Shown: one piece after another, positions 6,186 through 15,759 of the stretch | Layout: each line of letters starts with the position of its first letter | How positions within the stretch are numbered: position 1 is the first letter of the stretch | Assembly (NCBI GenBank): GCA_017541305.1 | Contig: JAFXZJ010000012.1 | Coordinates: 1-60,299, forward strand | DNA from: Clostridia bacterium | GTDB taxonomy: Bacteria; Bacillota; Clostridia; Christensenellales; CAG-138 | Direction of reading: 5' to 3' | DNA: 60,299 bases | Position numbers and translations under genes: made by a program | Notes under the pieces: generated by a model | Told to the model about the DNA's origin: nothing | The model's database searches: none | Seen by the model: only the letters and a program-made list of their open reading frames with translations

Positions 6186-8096
6186 TCAGTCTCTTGAACG
6201 GGTCTTGATCTCTTCAACGATCTTTGCCTTGAAATCGGCAAGGGGCATGGTGCCCAGATCGCCGCCCTTGCGGGAACGTACCGCGACAACGCCGTTTTCG
6301 ACTTCCTTGTCGCCGATTATGAGCATATAGGGTATCTTCTGCAGCTGCGCTTCGCGGATCTTGAAGCCGATCTTCTCATTGCGCAGATCGGTCTCGACCC
6401 TTACGCCGGCGGCTTCGAGCTCGGCGGCGATCTGACTAGCCTGCTCGGCGGTACGGTCTGTCATGGCCATGACCTTTACCTGCACGGGGGAGAGCCACGT
6501 GGGGAACGCGCCCGCGAAATGCTCGGTGATAACGCCTATGAAGCGCTCGATCGAGCCGAACACCACGCGGTGGATCATAACGGGCCTGTGCTTTAGGCCG
6601 TCCGCGCCCATGTATTCCAGCTCGAACCTTTCGGGAAGCTGGCTGTCAAGCTGTATGGTGCCGCACTGCCATGTACGGCCAAGGCAATCCTCAAGATGGA
6701 AGTCAAGCTTGGGACCGTAGAACGCGCCGTCGCCCTCGTTGATCACGAAATCCTTGCCCATCTCGGTTATGGCGGCCTTAAGGATATCCTGGTTGATCTC
6801 CCATTCCTCCTCGGTGCCGATATGATCCTCGGGCATTGTGGAGAGCTCGATCGTGTACTTAAGGCCGAAGAGCGAGTAGACCTCGTCAAAGAGCTTTGCC
6901 ACGTTCTTGATCTCGTCCTTCATCTGCTCGCGGGTCATGAAGATATGCGCGTCGTCCTGTGTGAAGCAGCGCACGCGGAAGAGCCCGTGCAGAGCGCCGG
7001 AAAGCTCGTGCCTGTGCACCAGGCCCAGCTCGCCGCAGCGCAGGGGCAGCTCGCGGTAGGAATGAGGCTCGGTCTTGTAAACGAGCATTCCGCCGGGGCA
7101 GTTCATGGGCTTTATGGCGTAATCCTCATCGTCTATGACGGTGGTGTACATATTGTTCTTATAATGTCCCCAATGACCGGAGCGCTCCCAAAGGGTGCGG
7201 TTGAGTATGATGGGGGTGGAGATCTCAACGTAGCCGTAGCGCTTATGCACCTCGCGCCAGTAATCGATCAGCGTATTCCTCAAAACCATGCCCTTGGGCA
7301 GGAAGAAGGGGAAGCCGGGGCCTTCGTCCATTATCGCAAATAGGCCAAGCTCCTTGCCGATCTTGCGGTGATCGCGCTTCTTGGCTTCCTCGATGCGGGT
7401 GATGTACTCGTCAAGGTCGGCCTTTTTTTCGAAGGCGGTGCCGTATATGCGCTGCAGCATCTTGTTCTTCTCGCTGCCGCGCCAGTATGCGCCGGCGATG
7501 CTCATTAGCTTGAAGTTCTTGACCTTGCCGGTGTTCTCAACGTGAGGGCCCGCGCAGAGGTCGACGAAATCGCCCTGACGGTAGAAGCTTATTATCGCGT
7601 CCTCGGGCAGATCCTCGATCAGTTCCACCTTATAGGGCTCATGGCGGTCCACCATATACTTTATGGCCTCCTCGCGGGGCAGCTCAAAACGCTCAAGAGG
7701 AAGCTTCTCTTCGACTATCTTCGCCATCTCCTTTTCGATCAGCACCAGATCGTCGGGAGTGAAGGGCTCGTCAACGTCAAAGTCGTAATAGAAGCCGTTG
7801 TCGATGGCGGGGCCGATGGCAAGCTTGGCCTCGGGCCTTACCTTTTTGACGGCCTGCGCGAGTATGTGCGAACCGGTGTGACGCAGGGTCCAGCGGCCGT
7901 CCTCATCGTTGAAGGTGAGGAGCTTCAGGCTGCAGTCGTGCTCGATGGGCGCGAACGCGTCGTGCCTCTCGCCGTCGATCTCGGCGGCAAGCACCGCCTT
8001 GCGCAGGCGGGGGCTGATGGATTCCGCCACGTCAAAGGCGGATACGCCGGATTCGAACTCCTTAACGGAGCCGTCGGGCAGTGTGATGTGGATCAT
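6186..8096 (-). CDS. thrS: Threonyl-tRNA synthetase
   Basis: A 636-residue class II aminoacyl-tRNA synthetase that charges tRNA-Thr. Domains in order are TGS (1-60), the editing domain with RHTGSHILAQAVKKV (about 90-220), the catalytic core (about 240-530) with the zinc ligand Cys in KPMNCPGGM and the His in LVHRHELSGAL, and the anticodon-binding domain (about 535-636). The length is standard. The ATG at 8096 has AAGGAG about eight bases upstream. Expression is controlled by the T-box leader directly before it. Confidence 0.96.
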   Translation of the reverse strand: MIHITLPDGSVKEFESGVSAFDVAESISPRLRKAVLAAEIDGERHDAFAPIEHDCSLKLLTFNDEDGRWTLRHTGSHILAQAVKKVRPEAKLAIGPAIDNGFYYDFDVDEPFTPDDLVLIEKEMAKIVEEKLPLERFELPREEAIKYMVDRHEPYKVELIEDLPEDAIISFYRQGDFVDLCAGPHVENTGKVKNFKLMSIAGAYWRGSEKNKMLQRIYGTAFEKKADLDEYITRIEEAKKRDHRKIGKELGLFAIMDEGPGFPFFLPKGMVLRNTLIDYWREVHKRYGYVEISTPIILNRTLWERSGHWGHYKNNMYTTVIDDEDYAIKPMNCPGGMLVYKTEPHSYRELPLRCGELGLVHRHELSGALHGLFRVRCFTQDDAHIFMTREQMKDEIKNVAKLFDEVYSLFGLKYTIELSTMPEDHIGTEEEWEINQDILKAAITEMGKDFVINEGDGAFYGPKLDFHLEDCLGRTWQCGTIQLDSQLPERFELEYMGADGLKHRPVMIHRVVFGSIERFIGVITEHFAGAFPTWLSPVQVKVMAMTDRTAEQASQIAAELEAAGVRVETDLRNEKIGFKIREAQLQKIPYMLIIGDKEVENGVVAVRSRKGGDLGTMPLADFKAKIVEEIKTRSRD

Positions 8097-8127
8097 GATA
8101 TTTCTCCTTGAAAGTAATATTTTTTTA

Positions 8128-8348
8128 AAATAAAAACGCCCCGGATATTATCCGAGGACGGCTGTGAACCGCGGTTCCACCTCGATTGGGAATGATCCCC
8201 ACTCGATCCGATCGATAAAGGCCGATCGCGCCTTCGGTCGCGGGGCGGTAGCCTTATTTCCCGACTGCTCCGCTTACAGCCAAAGGCGGCGCTCTCTTGG
8301 AATCGTGTGAAAAAAGGTCTTGTTCCCGTTCATCCCGATATTCAACTA
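8128..8348 (-). promoter_or_regulatory. T-box riboswitch of thrS
   Basis: The leader carries a canonical T-box (CGAGGTGGAACCGCGG, minus strand, 8184-8169) whose CGAGG pairs with CCTCG just downstream to form the antiterminator. The competing terminator (8161-8138, CGTCCTCGGAT with ATCCGGGGCG) ends in TTTTT. Upstream there is a stem I region with an AGAGAGC motif and an ACC triplet in GGCTACCGCC that fits a threonine specifier. Uncharged tRNA-Thr would therefore favour read-through into thrS. Confidence 0.9.
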
Positions 8349-8354
8349 AATGCC

Positions 8355-8383
8355 ATTATAACATACAGACTAAATACTGTCAA
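8355..8383 (-). promoter_or_regulatory. Promoter of the thrS leader
   Basis: Exact TTGACA (8383-8378), 17-base spacer and exact TATAAT (8360-8355) on the minus strand. Confidence 0.88.
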
Positions 8384-8442
8384 TCACAAAAATAATATTT
8401 TTGAACATATTAGTAGTGAGTTTTTTATTCGGAGCTTTTTTC

Positions 8443-8874
8443 ATGCCTGTATTGACCGTTTCCAGCATCGATTACAAAGGGGAGCTTGCGCCGCTCCTTG
8501 AAAGGCGCGCATCAAAGCACGGGCTTTACGGCCTGACGGATGCCGGGTGCGGCATGCGCATCGAGCTTTCTTCGGGCGAGCTTCCCGCGCTGGCCCTCGC
8601 GCTTTCCGAGCTGATGCTTTTTGATTTAAGACCCTTCGAGCTGTCGCGGCTTGTCGATCTTTTGCCGGTCACGCTTCGCGATAAGCGGCGCATACTGCCC
8701 GCGGCGCTGATGCTGTCCGGCAGCGCGCACATGATCGTGCCCGTTTCGGCGGAGGTGCTTGACTTTCTTGAAAGCAGCAGCCGCATAAATCCCGAAGGCT
8801 TCCTCAGATTCCGCCTGCAGTACGTGCTTGAGGGCTGGGCGAGAGCGGTCGATATTGCTGCGTCGGCGCGGTAA
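8443..8874 (+). CDS. ytxC: YtxC-like putative sporulation protein
   Basis: A 143-residue protein whose C-terminal part (SSRINPEGFLRFRLQYVLEGW) matches the conserved end of the YtxC family, placed with sporulation proteins in Bacillus. Its position beside thrS is also the Bacillus arrangement, though divergent here. I chose the ATG at 8443, which has GGAG eight bases upstream, over a TTG at 8401 that would add a stretch lying in the thrS promoter region. The molecular role of the family is unknown. Confidence 0.65.
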   Translation: MPVLTVSSIDYKGELAPLLERRASKHGLYGLTDAGCGMRIELSSGELPALALALSELMLFDLRPFELSRLVDLLPVTLRDKRRILPAALMLSGSAHMIVPVSAEVLDFLESSSRINPEGFLRFRLQYVLEGWARAVDIAASAR

Positions 8875-8922
8875 GGATTCCGAAATATTAACAGACTGTT
8901 CACAAAATCGGGTATTTTGCTG

Positions 8923-8951
8923 TCGAAAAATGCCGAGATATGTGCTATAAT
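8923..8951 (+). promoter_or_regulatory. Extended -10 promoter of the NlpC/P60 gene
   Basis: TGCTATAAT (8943-8951) is an extended -10 element. The -35 position holds only a weak TCGAAA at a 17-base spacing. Confidence 0.55.
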
Positions 8952-9003
8952 GATGGGGATAAAAACTGTTTGACCGAAATTCGGTACTTGAAAGGATAGC
9001 ACG

Positions 9004-10668
9004 ATGTCACGCAAAAACGGCGCTGCCAAGGCATTTTTCAGATGGCTGCGCGTCCCGATCATAACCATCGCCGCGTCGCTCATAGCGGCGCTTATCGCGT
9101 TGCCCATAATACTCAGAAACAGGGCGGGCGTCGAGCCCGTTGCAATGAATACCGCCGCGCCGACCGAGGACACCGGGCGCGAGCTTCCCGCCGATACCGA
9201 CTTGCCCGATGAAAGCGAGCAGCCCGAGGAGCACGGCAAGGTGTTCCACGTCGGCGACGTGGATGACAGGGTGATAGACATTCAATCCCGCCTGATGGAA
9301 CTCTTCTATATGGCGTCGGACGAGCCCTGCAACGTGTATAACACTTCCGTTTCCAACGCGATCAAGCTCTTTCAGCGCACCCATTATCTGACACAGACCG
9401 GCAACGCCGATGAAGCGCTGCTCGACCTTTTGTTCTCGTCCGCCGCCAAGGAATACGTGCTCGAATACGGCAACAGCGGCGAGGACGTCTCCACCCTGCA
9501 GCAGCGTCTGCATGCGCTGGGCTTCTATAACGACAAGCAGAACGGCTATTTCGGCCATGCCACCGAGCGCGCGCTCGAGGAATTCCAGATGGTCAACAGC
9601 CTCAAGGCGGACGGCAAGGCGGATATCTTCACCCGCGATATGCTCTTTTCCTATGACGCGCTCGATTCCGACGGCGAGCCGCTCATGATCGATCCGTTCG
9701 CGTATGACACGCCCGAGCCCGGCGATTCGCCGTATGAAACGGTCGCCCCGATCTATGAGCCCACCGCCGCGCCCACGCCCGAGCCCACACCCGCGCCCAC
9801 TCCCAAGCCCACCAACACCCCCAAGCCCACGCCCGCTCCGACGAACACGCCAAGGCCCACGAACACGCCGAAGCCCACGAATACTCCCAGGCCTACGAAC
9901 ACGCCGAGGCCCACGAATACGCCTAAGCCCACTAATACGCCCAGGCCTACGAACACACCGAGGCCCACTAATACTCCCAGACCCACAAACACTCCCAGGC
10001 CCACGAACACGCCGAGGCCTACGAACACGCCTAAGCCCACGAATACGCCGAAGCCGACGCGTACGCCTAAGCCCACGAACACGCCGAAGCCGACGCCCAC
10101 GCCGACTCCGACTCCCACCCCGACCCCCACGCCGACGCCGACTCCCACGCCCACGCCGACTCCCACTCCGGCTCCCACGCCTACAAAGACTCCTAAGCCC
10201 ACCAACACCCCCAAGCCCACCAACACGCCCAAGCCCACGCCCAGTCCCGCGCCCTCATATACCGAACCGCCCGAGCCGGTAGGCTCCGGTGTGGAAGGCT
10301 TCATATCGGTGCTGCAGGCGCAGCTTGGCAAACCCTACGTGCTCGGCGGCAACGGCCCCGATCATTTCGACTGCTCGGGCTTGGTCTATTACTCGCTCAA
10401 ACGCATGGGCATCAGCATAGGCCGCATGAACGCCAACGGCTATGCGAATTATACCGGTTGGGAGAGGATCGACGGCAAGGATAACCTGCAAAGGGGCGAT
10501 CTGCTGTTCTTCTATAACGATTCTCACAACTATATCAGCCACACGGCGGTGTATCTCGGCAATGACCGGTTCATACACGCATCCAGCTCACAGGGCCAGG
10601 TGTGCATAAGCAGCTGGGGCAGTTGGGCAACCTCGCATTTCGCATGGGGCAGGAGGGTGTTCGACTGA
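9004..10668 (+). CDS. Peptidoglycan-binding NlpC/P60 cell-wall hydrolase
   Basis: A 554-residue exported protein. The N-terminal membrane anchor or signal is at about 17-37 ([19 protein letters not shown]). Two peptidoglycan-binding domains follow (about 85-145 and 155-220, the second [20 protein letters not shown]). A Thr/Pro-rich linker spans about 245-420 with around sixteen copies of PTNTP(K/R). The NlpC/P60 peptidase is at about 430-554. Its catalytic Cys is in [10 protein letters not shown] and the His residues are in ISHTAVYLG and IHASSS. It should cut stem peptides of peptidoglycan. The next gene, a WYL regulator, starts on its stop codon (TGATG), so the two are co-translated. Confidence 0.9.
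   Translation: MSRKNGAAKAFFRWLRVPIITIAASLIAALIALPIILRNRAGVEPVAMNTAAPTEDTGRELPADTDLPDESEQPEEHGKVFHVGDVDDRVIDIQSRLMELFYMASDEPCNVYNTSVSNAIKLFQRTHYLTQTGNADEALLDLLFSSAAKEYVLEYGNSGEDVSTLQQRLHALGFYNDKQNGYFGHATERALEEFQMVNSLKADGKADIFTRDMLFSYDALDSDGEPLMIDPFAYDTPEPGDSPYETVAPIYEPTAAPTPEPTPAPTPKPTNTPKPTPAPTNTPRPTNTPKPTNTPRPTNTPRPTNTPKPTNTPRPTNTPRPTNTPRPTNTPRPTNTPRPTNTPKPTNTPKPTRTPKPTNTPKPTPTPTPTPTPTPTPTPTPTPTPTPTPAPTPTKTPKPTNTPKPTNTPKPTPSPAPSYTEPPEPVGSGVEGFISVLQAQLGKPYVLGGNGPDHFDCSGLVYYSLKRMGISIGRMNANGYANYTGWERIDGKDNLQRGDLLFFYNDSHNYISHTAVYLGNDRFIHASSSQGQVCISSWGSWATSHFAWGRRVFD
9760..10255 (+). repeat. Tandem repeat coding for the Thr/Pro linker
   Basis: About 500 bases of degenerate 18-base units (pattern CCC-ACG-AAC-ACG-CCG-AAG) encode the PTNTPK/R linker, followed by an 18-residue or longer PT run and a return of the longer unit. 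Third positions vary, so selection appears to hold the peptide while the DNA remains prone to slippage. Confidence 0.85.
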
Positions 10669-11642
10669 TGCTCAAGATAAGGATGCTCGTTATACTCGAC
10701 CTGCTGCAGGAGCTGTCCGATGAGGAGCACATACTCAACAGCAAGGATCTCATGACCGAGCTTTCCAAGCGCGGTTACACCATGGACCGCCGCTCGGTCT
10801 ATCGCGATATCGAAGGGCTCGCCGAATACGGCTTCGATATCGTCACCACTCCCAAGGGCTTTTATCTGAGGAACCGCCGATTCACCCTGGCGGAGGTCAT
10901 GCTGCTGATATCAGCCGTGCAGGCCGCGCCCTTTGTGACCGAGAGCAAAACGAACGCTCTTATGAAAAAGCTTGAGAGCTTCCTAAGCGTGTATCAGCGC
11001 GAAGGCCTTGTGAACGCCTCCAATATCCGCGGAGTGAAGTTCGGCAACGAGGAGGTCTACCGCACCATCGAGATGATCAATTACGGCATCGCGTCAGGCA
11101 AGACGATCTCCTTCCTGTATTACAAGCGCAGCATAATGCGCATGGACGTGGTGCAAAGGCGGGGGAAACGCTATGTCGTAAGCCCCTATGCCATGGTGTG
11201 GGTGCAGGACAGGTATTATCTTATATCGAATATGGAGGGCAAGGAAGGGCTTACGCATTTTCGCCTTGACCGCATACGCGACGTATGCCTTGAGAATACT
11301 CCGGTCAGGCCCGTGTGCGAGGTGAGCGAGTACGGCGAAAAGTTCAACGCCGTCGATTACGCCTCAAAATGCCTGAATATGTTCGGCGGCGAGATAATGC
11401 GCATCACTCTGCGCTGTCATATGGATCTTTTGAACGAGCTGTTCGACCGCTTCGGCGAGGATATACCCGTAAAAAAGGACGGGGAAGATCATTTCATAGC
11501 CCGTATAGAGGCCGCCGCGTCCGAGGGCTTTACGAATTGGGTGTGCCAGTACGGAGCCAAGGCCGAGGTCGTTTCACCCGCATCCGTGCGCGAGGCTGTA
11601 AAAAAACGGTTGACCGAAGCGGCGGAGCTCTATAATAATTAA
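10668..11642 (+). CDS. HTH-WYL transcriptional regulator
   Basis: A 324-residue regulator with an N-terminal winged helix-turn-helix (about 1-65; LMTELSKRGYTMDRRSVYRD) and a WYL domain (about 135-215) that typically binds a small ligand or nucleic acid. A WCX C-terminal region follows. The ATG at 10668 overlaps the stop of the NlpC/P60 gene and follows AGGAGG within that gene. An upstream in-frame start at 10602 would lie inside the NlpC/P60 domain and is less likely. Coupling suggests it may regulate cell-wall functions, but its target is unknown. Confidence 0.85.
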   Translation: MLKIRMLVILDLLQELSDEEHILNSKDLMTELSKRGYTMDRRSVYRDIEGLAEYGFDIVTTPKGFYLRNRRFTLAEVMLLISAVQAAPFVTESKTNALMKKLESFLSVYQREGLVNASNIRGVKFGNEEVYRTIEMINYGIASGKTISFLYYKRSIMRMDVVQRRGKRYVVSPYAMVWVQDRYYLISNMEGKEGLTHFRLDRIRDVCLENTPVRPVCEVSEYGEKFNAVDYASKCLNMFGGEIMRITLRCHMDLLNELFDRFGEDIPVKKDGEDHFIARIEAAASEGFTNWVCQYGAKAEVVSPASVREAVKKRLTEAAELYNN

Positions 11643-11660
11643 AATATTTTCCCGTTGCGC

Positions 11661-11688
11661 TTGAAAACGGGATATAAGGTGGTATAAT
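11661..11688 (+). promoter_or_regulatory. Promoter of fbp
   Basis: TTGAAA (11661-11666), 16-base spacer and TATAAT (11683-11688). GGGAGG lies at 11706-11711 ahead of the ATG. Confidence 0.75.
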
Positions 11689-11721
11689 CAAACTATATTG
11701 CTTTAGGGAGGAAACCAATTT

Positions 11722-13743
11722 ATGAAGAAGCTTCTGGCAGAGCAGGAGATCAATGCCGATCTCCGCTTTCTGAAACAACTTGCAAAATCGTTCCCCACAA
11801 AGGAAGACGCGATCACCGAGATCGTCAATCTCAGCTCTATACTCGCGCTTCCCAAATCCACAGAGCATTTTATGAGCGACCTTCACGGTCAGGGCGACGC
11901 TTTCGAGCATATCCTCAACAACTGCTCGGGCGTTATCAGGAACGAGATCACCAGGCTCTTCAAGGACGAGCTCTCGTTCGACGAGATGGAGACCCTTGCC
12001 ACCATCGTTTATTATCCCCGTCAGAAGATCGCGCTGGAGCTTAAGAACATCGAGGATAAGGATGCGTGGCTCAAGCGCACGCTTCGCCTTTTGATACAGC
12101 TTGGCCGCAAGGTCTCCAGCAAATACACCAAGTCCAGGGTGAGAAAGAATATCGACCCCAAATTTGCCTATATCATCGAAGAGCTGCTCACCGCGCGAAT
12201 CAATTTCCACGATCTCGACGCCTATTATAACGAGATATTCGATTCCATCATCCGCTATGATTATGCCGAAAACGTCATCGTTGCGCTGACCGACGCCATC
12301 AAGCGTCTTGCCGTCGAGCGCATGCACATCGTCGGCGATATCTATGACCGCGGTCCCGAGCCTCACCGCATACTCGATCTGCTTCTCGATCATCCCTCCG
12401 TCGATATCCAGTGGGGCAACCACGATATCCTGTGGATGGGCGCCGCAATGGGCGATAAGACCTGCATCTCGGGCGTTTTGACCAACTCCTTCCGTCACGG
12501 CAACCTTGAGCTTATCGAGGACGTCTATGGCATAAATCTGCGCCATCTGCTCATGTTCGCGCAGGAGACCTATAAATCCGCGCTCGTTTTCAGGCCCAGA
12601 AAGACCTCCGTCGACGCCTATTACGATAATCCCGAGACCAATATCAGAGCCAAGCTGCACAAGGCGATATTCGTCATAATGCACAAGCTCGAGGGCCAGA
12701 TGATCAAGCGCAACCCCAATTTCAAGCTCGATCACAGGCTCCTGCTCGAGGGCATCAACAAGGAGCATTCCACCATCACGATCGAGGGCGTTGCCCATCC
12801 CATCAAGGACGCGGATTTCCCCACCATCGATCTAAAGGATCCCTACAAGCTCACCGAAGAGGAGCAGACCATAATCGACGAGCTGCAGCAGTCCTTCATC
12901 AAGAGCCCGCGCCTGCAGGAGCATATGCGCTTCTTCATCGAGCGCGGCAGCATGTATCTCATCGTCAACAACAACCTGCTTTATCATGCGCTCGTTCCCA
13001 TGAATGAGGACGGCACGTTCAAGGACGTTGAGCTGGGCGGCGTGGCGCGCCACGGCAAGGAGCTCTTCGATTATCTCGATTCCGAAGTCAAGCGCATCTA
13101 TCACAAGGATCCCGAGGAGAGGACTCCCGAGGAGCTCGATCTCATGTGGTATCTCTGGTGCGGTCCCGATTCGCCCTTCTTCGGCAAGAACAAGATGACC
13201 ACTTTCGAGCGCGTGGAGATCGACGATTCCAAGACCCACAAGGAAAAGCGCAACGCGTATTATTCCTATCAGGATACCGAGGATATGGCGATCAACATAA
13301 TGCACGAGTTCGGCATCGAAAACACCGAGAACTCCGTCATAGTCAACGGCCATATCCCCGTTGAAAAGATCAACGGCGAAAATCCCATAAAGGCCAACGG
13401 CAAGCTGATCGTTATCGACGGCGGCTTCTCCAGATATTATCAGAAGACCACCGGCATCGCCGGCTACACACTCACCTATGACTCCCGCGGCCTCTACATA
13501 GTCGCGCACGAGCCCTTCGTAAGCCTGCAGAAGGCCATTGAGGACAATGCCGATATCAAGGCCACCATCGACGTCCAGGATATCCTTGCCACCAAGGGTC
13601 AGATGACCATACGCGATACCGACAAGGGCAAGGATCTCGAGGAGCAGATCGCCTCCCTCGAAATGCTCGTGCAGGCCTATGAGTACGGCATGATCAAGGA
13701 GGATCACCGCTCCAGGCTCGTCAAGATATCCACATCCGATTAA
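11722..13743 (+). CDS. fbp: Fructose-1,6-bisphosphatase, class III
   Basis: A 673-residue gluconeogenic phosphatase of the Firmicutes class III type, which removes the 1-phosphate from fructose-1,6-bisphosphate. It has a calcineurin-like metallophosphatase core with metal-binding motifs SDLHGQGDAFEH (about 52-63), VGDIYDRGPE (about 210-220) and WGNHDILWMG (about 232-241). The later VNGHIPVEK supplies another metal-site His. The length is typical. It stands alone with its own promoter and a hairpin terminator after the stop. Confidence 0.95.
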   Translation: MKKLLAEQEINADLRFLKQLAKSFPTKEDAITEIVNLSSILALPKSTEHFMSDLHGQGDAFEHILNNCSGVIRNEITRLFKDELSFDEMETLATIVYYPRQKIALELKNIEDKDAWLKRTLRLLIQLGRKVSSKYTKSRVRKNIDPKFAYIIEELLTARINFHDLDAYYNEIFDSIIRYDYAENVIVALTDAIKRLAVERMHIVGDIYDRGPEPHRILDLLLDHPSVDIQWGNHDILWMGAAMGDKTCISGVLTNSFRHGNLELIEDVYGINLRHLLMFAQETYKSALVFRPRKTSVDAYYDNPETNIRAKLHKAIFVIMHKLEGQMIKRNPNFKLDHRLLLEGINKEHSTITIEGVAHPIKDADFPTIDLKDPYKLTEEEQTIIDELQQSFIKSPRLQEHMRFFIERGSMYLIVNNNLLYHALVPMNEDGTFKDVELGGVARHGKELFDYLDSEVKRIYHKDPEERTPEELDLMWYLWCGPDSPFFGKNKMTTFERVEIDDSKTHKEKRNAYYSYQDTEDMAINIMHEFGIENTENSVIVNGHIPVEKINGENPIKANGKLIVIDGGFSRYYQKTTGIAGYTLTYDSRGLYIVAHEPFVSLQKAIEDNADIKATIDVQDILATKGQMTIRDTDKGKDLEEQIASLEMLVQAYEYGMIKEDHRSRLVKISTSD

Positions 13744-13813
13744 CGACACGACGCCGATCGCGGAGAAGAAGCTTACGGTCGGTTCCGATACCCTCGGAAT
13801 AAAGCAAAGCATG

Positions 13814-13850
13814 ACCGGCCACAAGCTCCGTCTCCGTGGTCGGTTTATTA
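13814..13850 (+). terminator. Terminator of fbp
   Basis: ACCGGCCAC (13814-13822) pairs with GTGGTCGGT (13836-13844), followed by TTTATTATT. Confidence 0.7.
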
Positions 13851-13855
13851 TTGCC

Positions 13856-14713
13856 ATGCAGATACGCCTTCTGAACGAAACCGAATACGAGCTTTCGAAA
13901 AGCCTGTGGCTCGAATGCTTTCCCGAGGACGGGGAGGAATTCGTCGATTGGTATTATTCCGATCGCTCACGGCCTGAATACGTCCTCGGCGCGTTCGCCG
14001 AAGGCGAGGATACGCCCGTTTCGATGCTGCATATGATCCCGGTCGATATGCGCTTCATGCGAAGGACCGAGAAGGTCTGCCTTGTTTCGGGCGTCAGTAC
14101 GAAAAGCACGCTTCGCAGACGCGGCCTCTGTTCCGCGCTCTTTGACAGGTCATTCCCCATCATGCGTGAGCGCGGCTTTGCCGCCACGGTGCTTCAGCCC
14201 TTCGATCCGCGCTTCTACGAGCGCTATGGTTACAGGACCTTCATTTTAAGGCGCAGGGCCGAGCTTGCGGCGGAGTCGGTCGTACGTCCGAGCGAGACCG
14301 TCGGACGCCCGTACGGCGAGCGTATCGCACCCGATCCCGACATGCTTTTCAAGCTTTATTCTCATTCCATGCTCGGCTTCTCGGGCTGCACGGTGCGCAG
14401 CCCCGAATACTTCCGCGGCTTCATAAAGGAATATTCCATGGACGGCGCGCGCCTTGAAGTCACGCGGTACGGCTGCTGCGCGGGTTATGCGGCCGGCGGC
14501 GAATTTCATGCGACCGAGCTCTTCTTCACTTCGAATGAAGCGCTGCCGTATCTTCTGCCCGGGGGCTTTGCGCGATACTCCTTCCCGCTGCCTGCCGATC
14601 ACGTTCCGCCCAAGGGGAGCGGTGGAGCGATCGAGGAATTCAGCATGATAAAGCCCCTCTCGCCCGATTTTCGCATGGGCCCGGGCCCCATGTATGGGTT
14701 CGACAGGTATTGA
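13856..14713 (+). CDS. Eis-like GNAT acetyltransferase
   Basis: A 285-residue protein with an N-terminal GNAT domain. VCLVSGVSTKSTLRRRGLCSAL carries the acetyl-CoA-binding R-R-x-G-L turn, followed by a second acetyltransferase-like half and a short C-terminal region, as in the enhanced-intracellular-survival (Eis) group. Substrates in that group include aminoglycosides and protein lysines, and none can be predicted here. I placed the start at the ATG 13856 because an earlier in-frame ATG at 13811 lies inside the fbp terminator hairpin. No good ribosome-binding site is visible. Confidence 0.75.
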   Translation: MQIRLLNETEYELSKSLWLECFPEDGEEFVDWYYSDRSRPEYVLGAFAEGEDTPVSMLHMIPVDMRFMRRTEKVCLVSGVSTKSTLRRRGLCSALFDRSFPIMRERGFAATVLQPFDPRFYERYGYRTFILRRRAELAAESVVRPSETVGRPYGERIAPDPDMLFKLYSHSMLGFSGCTVRSPEYFRGFIKEYSMDGARLEVTRYGCCAGYAAGGEFHATELFFTSNEALPYLLPGGFARYSFPLPADHVPPKGSGGAIEEFSMIKPLSPDFRMGPGPMYGFDRY

Positions 14714-14727
14714 AGCGGATTTTCCTC

Positions 14728-14756
14728 TTGACTTTTTTCACGCATTGTTATAATAT
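14728..14756 (+). promoter_or_regulatory. Promoter of yajC
   Basis: TTGACT (14728-14733) is followed by overlapping -10 candidates: TATAAT at a 15-base spacing (14749-14754) or TAATAT at 17 (14751-14756). Confidence 0.6.
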
Positions 14757-14803
14757 TATGCTGTAAGAATACGGCAATGCCGAAACATGAAAGGTAATAG
14801 AAT

Positions 14804-15199
14804 ATGTTCTCGTTTTTCGATCCCACTTTGATGGCAAGCCTCGTCTCCTGCGGCGGCGGTGACGCCTCCGGCAACGCGCAGCAGTCCGCGGGCGGCTTCG
14901 GCGGCTGGACTCTCATAATCATGCTCGTGCTGATGGTCGGCCTCTTCCTCGTTATGTCCATCCCCCAGCGCAAGCGTGAAAAGAAGGTCAAGGAAATGCT
15001 TGACAGCCTCAAGCCCGGCGACCGCGTGCGCACCATCGGCGGCATGTACGGCACCGTCACCAGCATCAAGGATGACGTCGTTACCGTCAGCGTAGGTCCC
15101 GATAAGGCCCGCCTCGTGTTCGCAAGGGCCGCCATCGCCACCATCGAGGACGCTCCCGTGGAAGCCACCATCGACGGCGACGTGAAGGACGTAAAATAA
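14804..15199 (+). CDS. yajC: Preprotein translocase subunit YajC
   Basis: A 131-residue single-span membrane protein. The helix lies at about 35-53 (WTLIIMLVLMVGLFLVMS) and is followed by the family motif IPQRKREKKVKEML and a cytoplasmic domain with LKPGDRVRTIGGMYGTV. It associates with SecDF-YidC in protein export. In related Clostridia it sits beside a TIGR04086 membrane protein and the SCIFF genes, as here apart from the inserted minus-strand cassette. Confidence 0.93.
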   Translation: MFSFFDPTLMASLVSCGGGDASGNAQQSAGGFGGWTLIIMLVLMVGLFLVMSIPQRKREKKVKEMLDSLKPGDRVRTIGGMYGTVTSIKDDVVTVSVGPDKARLVFARAAIATIEDAPVEATIDGDVKDVK

Positions 15200-15214
15200 G
15201 CTTATAACAAAATC

Positions 15215-15246
15215 AAGCCGGAGCCCGGGCAGGGCTCCGGCTTATT
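15215..15246 (+). terminator. Terminator of yajC
   Basis: GCCGGAGCCC pairs with GGGCTCCGGC around a GGGCA loop, followed by TTATT. Confidence 0.8.
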
Positions 15247-15258
15247 CATGCCTGTTTT

Positions 15259-15744
15259 TTAATGAAGGCCGTCCTTTTCCTGTTCAAGGCTTATCTGCTC
15301 CCGAACTGCGGGATGCTCGAAGAACTTCTCAAAGGGATCGTTCATTTCATGCGTCCTGTTATCATAGCTGATGCGGTACTCGTATTCCTGCACAATCCTG
15401 TCAACAGAGATCGAGAACGTGTAATCACGGGGTTCCGCCATAATCTCGTTGTCTATATGCTTGGTGTTTTCCTCGGCTTCCCCAAGGCATTGGACAAACA
15501 GGCCGATCGCGTCTCTGTCCTCCACTTTGATAAGGTGGGACGGCTGTCCCAAGCCTGTGATAGCCTGCATCTGTTCGTCGACGCAAAACTCGACAAAATC
15601 TATGTTTTCCGCCGAGAAACGGTATTTTGCCGCGGCCCGGTCACTGTCTATAACGGCGCCAATGATAAATCGGCCAAGCAGCGTCAAAAGAACAAGCGCA
15701 ATGGCGACTGCAATGTTTATCAGCGCCCATTTACCTTTATTCAT
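15259..15744 (-). CDS. Membrane-anchored protein of unknown function (cassette gene 3)
   Basis: A 161-residue protein with one N-terminal membrane helix (about 7-32, ALINIAVAIALVLLTLLGRF) and an acidic exported domain of about 125 residues. I do not recognise the domain. It starts 15 bases after the stop of the 273-residue gene and follows AGAGG, so it belongs to the same minus-strand transcript. Base composition is less GC-rich than the neighbouring housekeeping genes. With the two upstream reading frames it forms a small cassette lodged between yajC and the TIGR04086 gene. Confidence 0.7.
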   Translation of the reverse strand: MNKGKWALINIAVAIALVLLTLLGRFIIGAVIDSDRAAAKYRFSAENIDFVEFCVDEQMQAITGLGQPSHLIKVEDRDAIGLFVQCLGEAEENTKHIDNEIMAEPRDYTFSISVDRIVQEYEYRISYDNRTHEMNDPFEKFFEHPAVREQISLEQEKDGLH

Positions 15745-15759
15745 ACCATCATCGCCTCT

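Noticed and set aside
9760-10255. CRISPR-like array of short repeats
   Set aside because: The repeats are in frame, degenerate at third positions and lack unique spacers. They encode the Thr/Pro linker.
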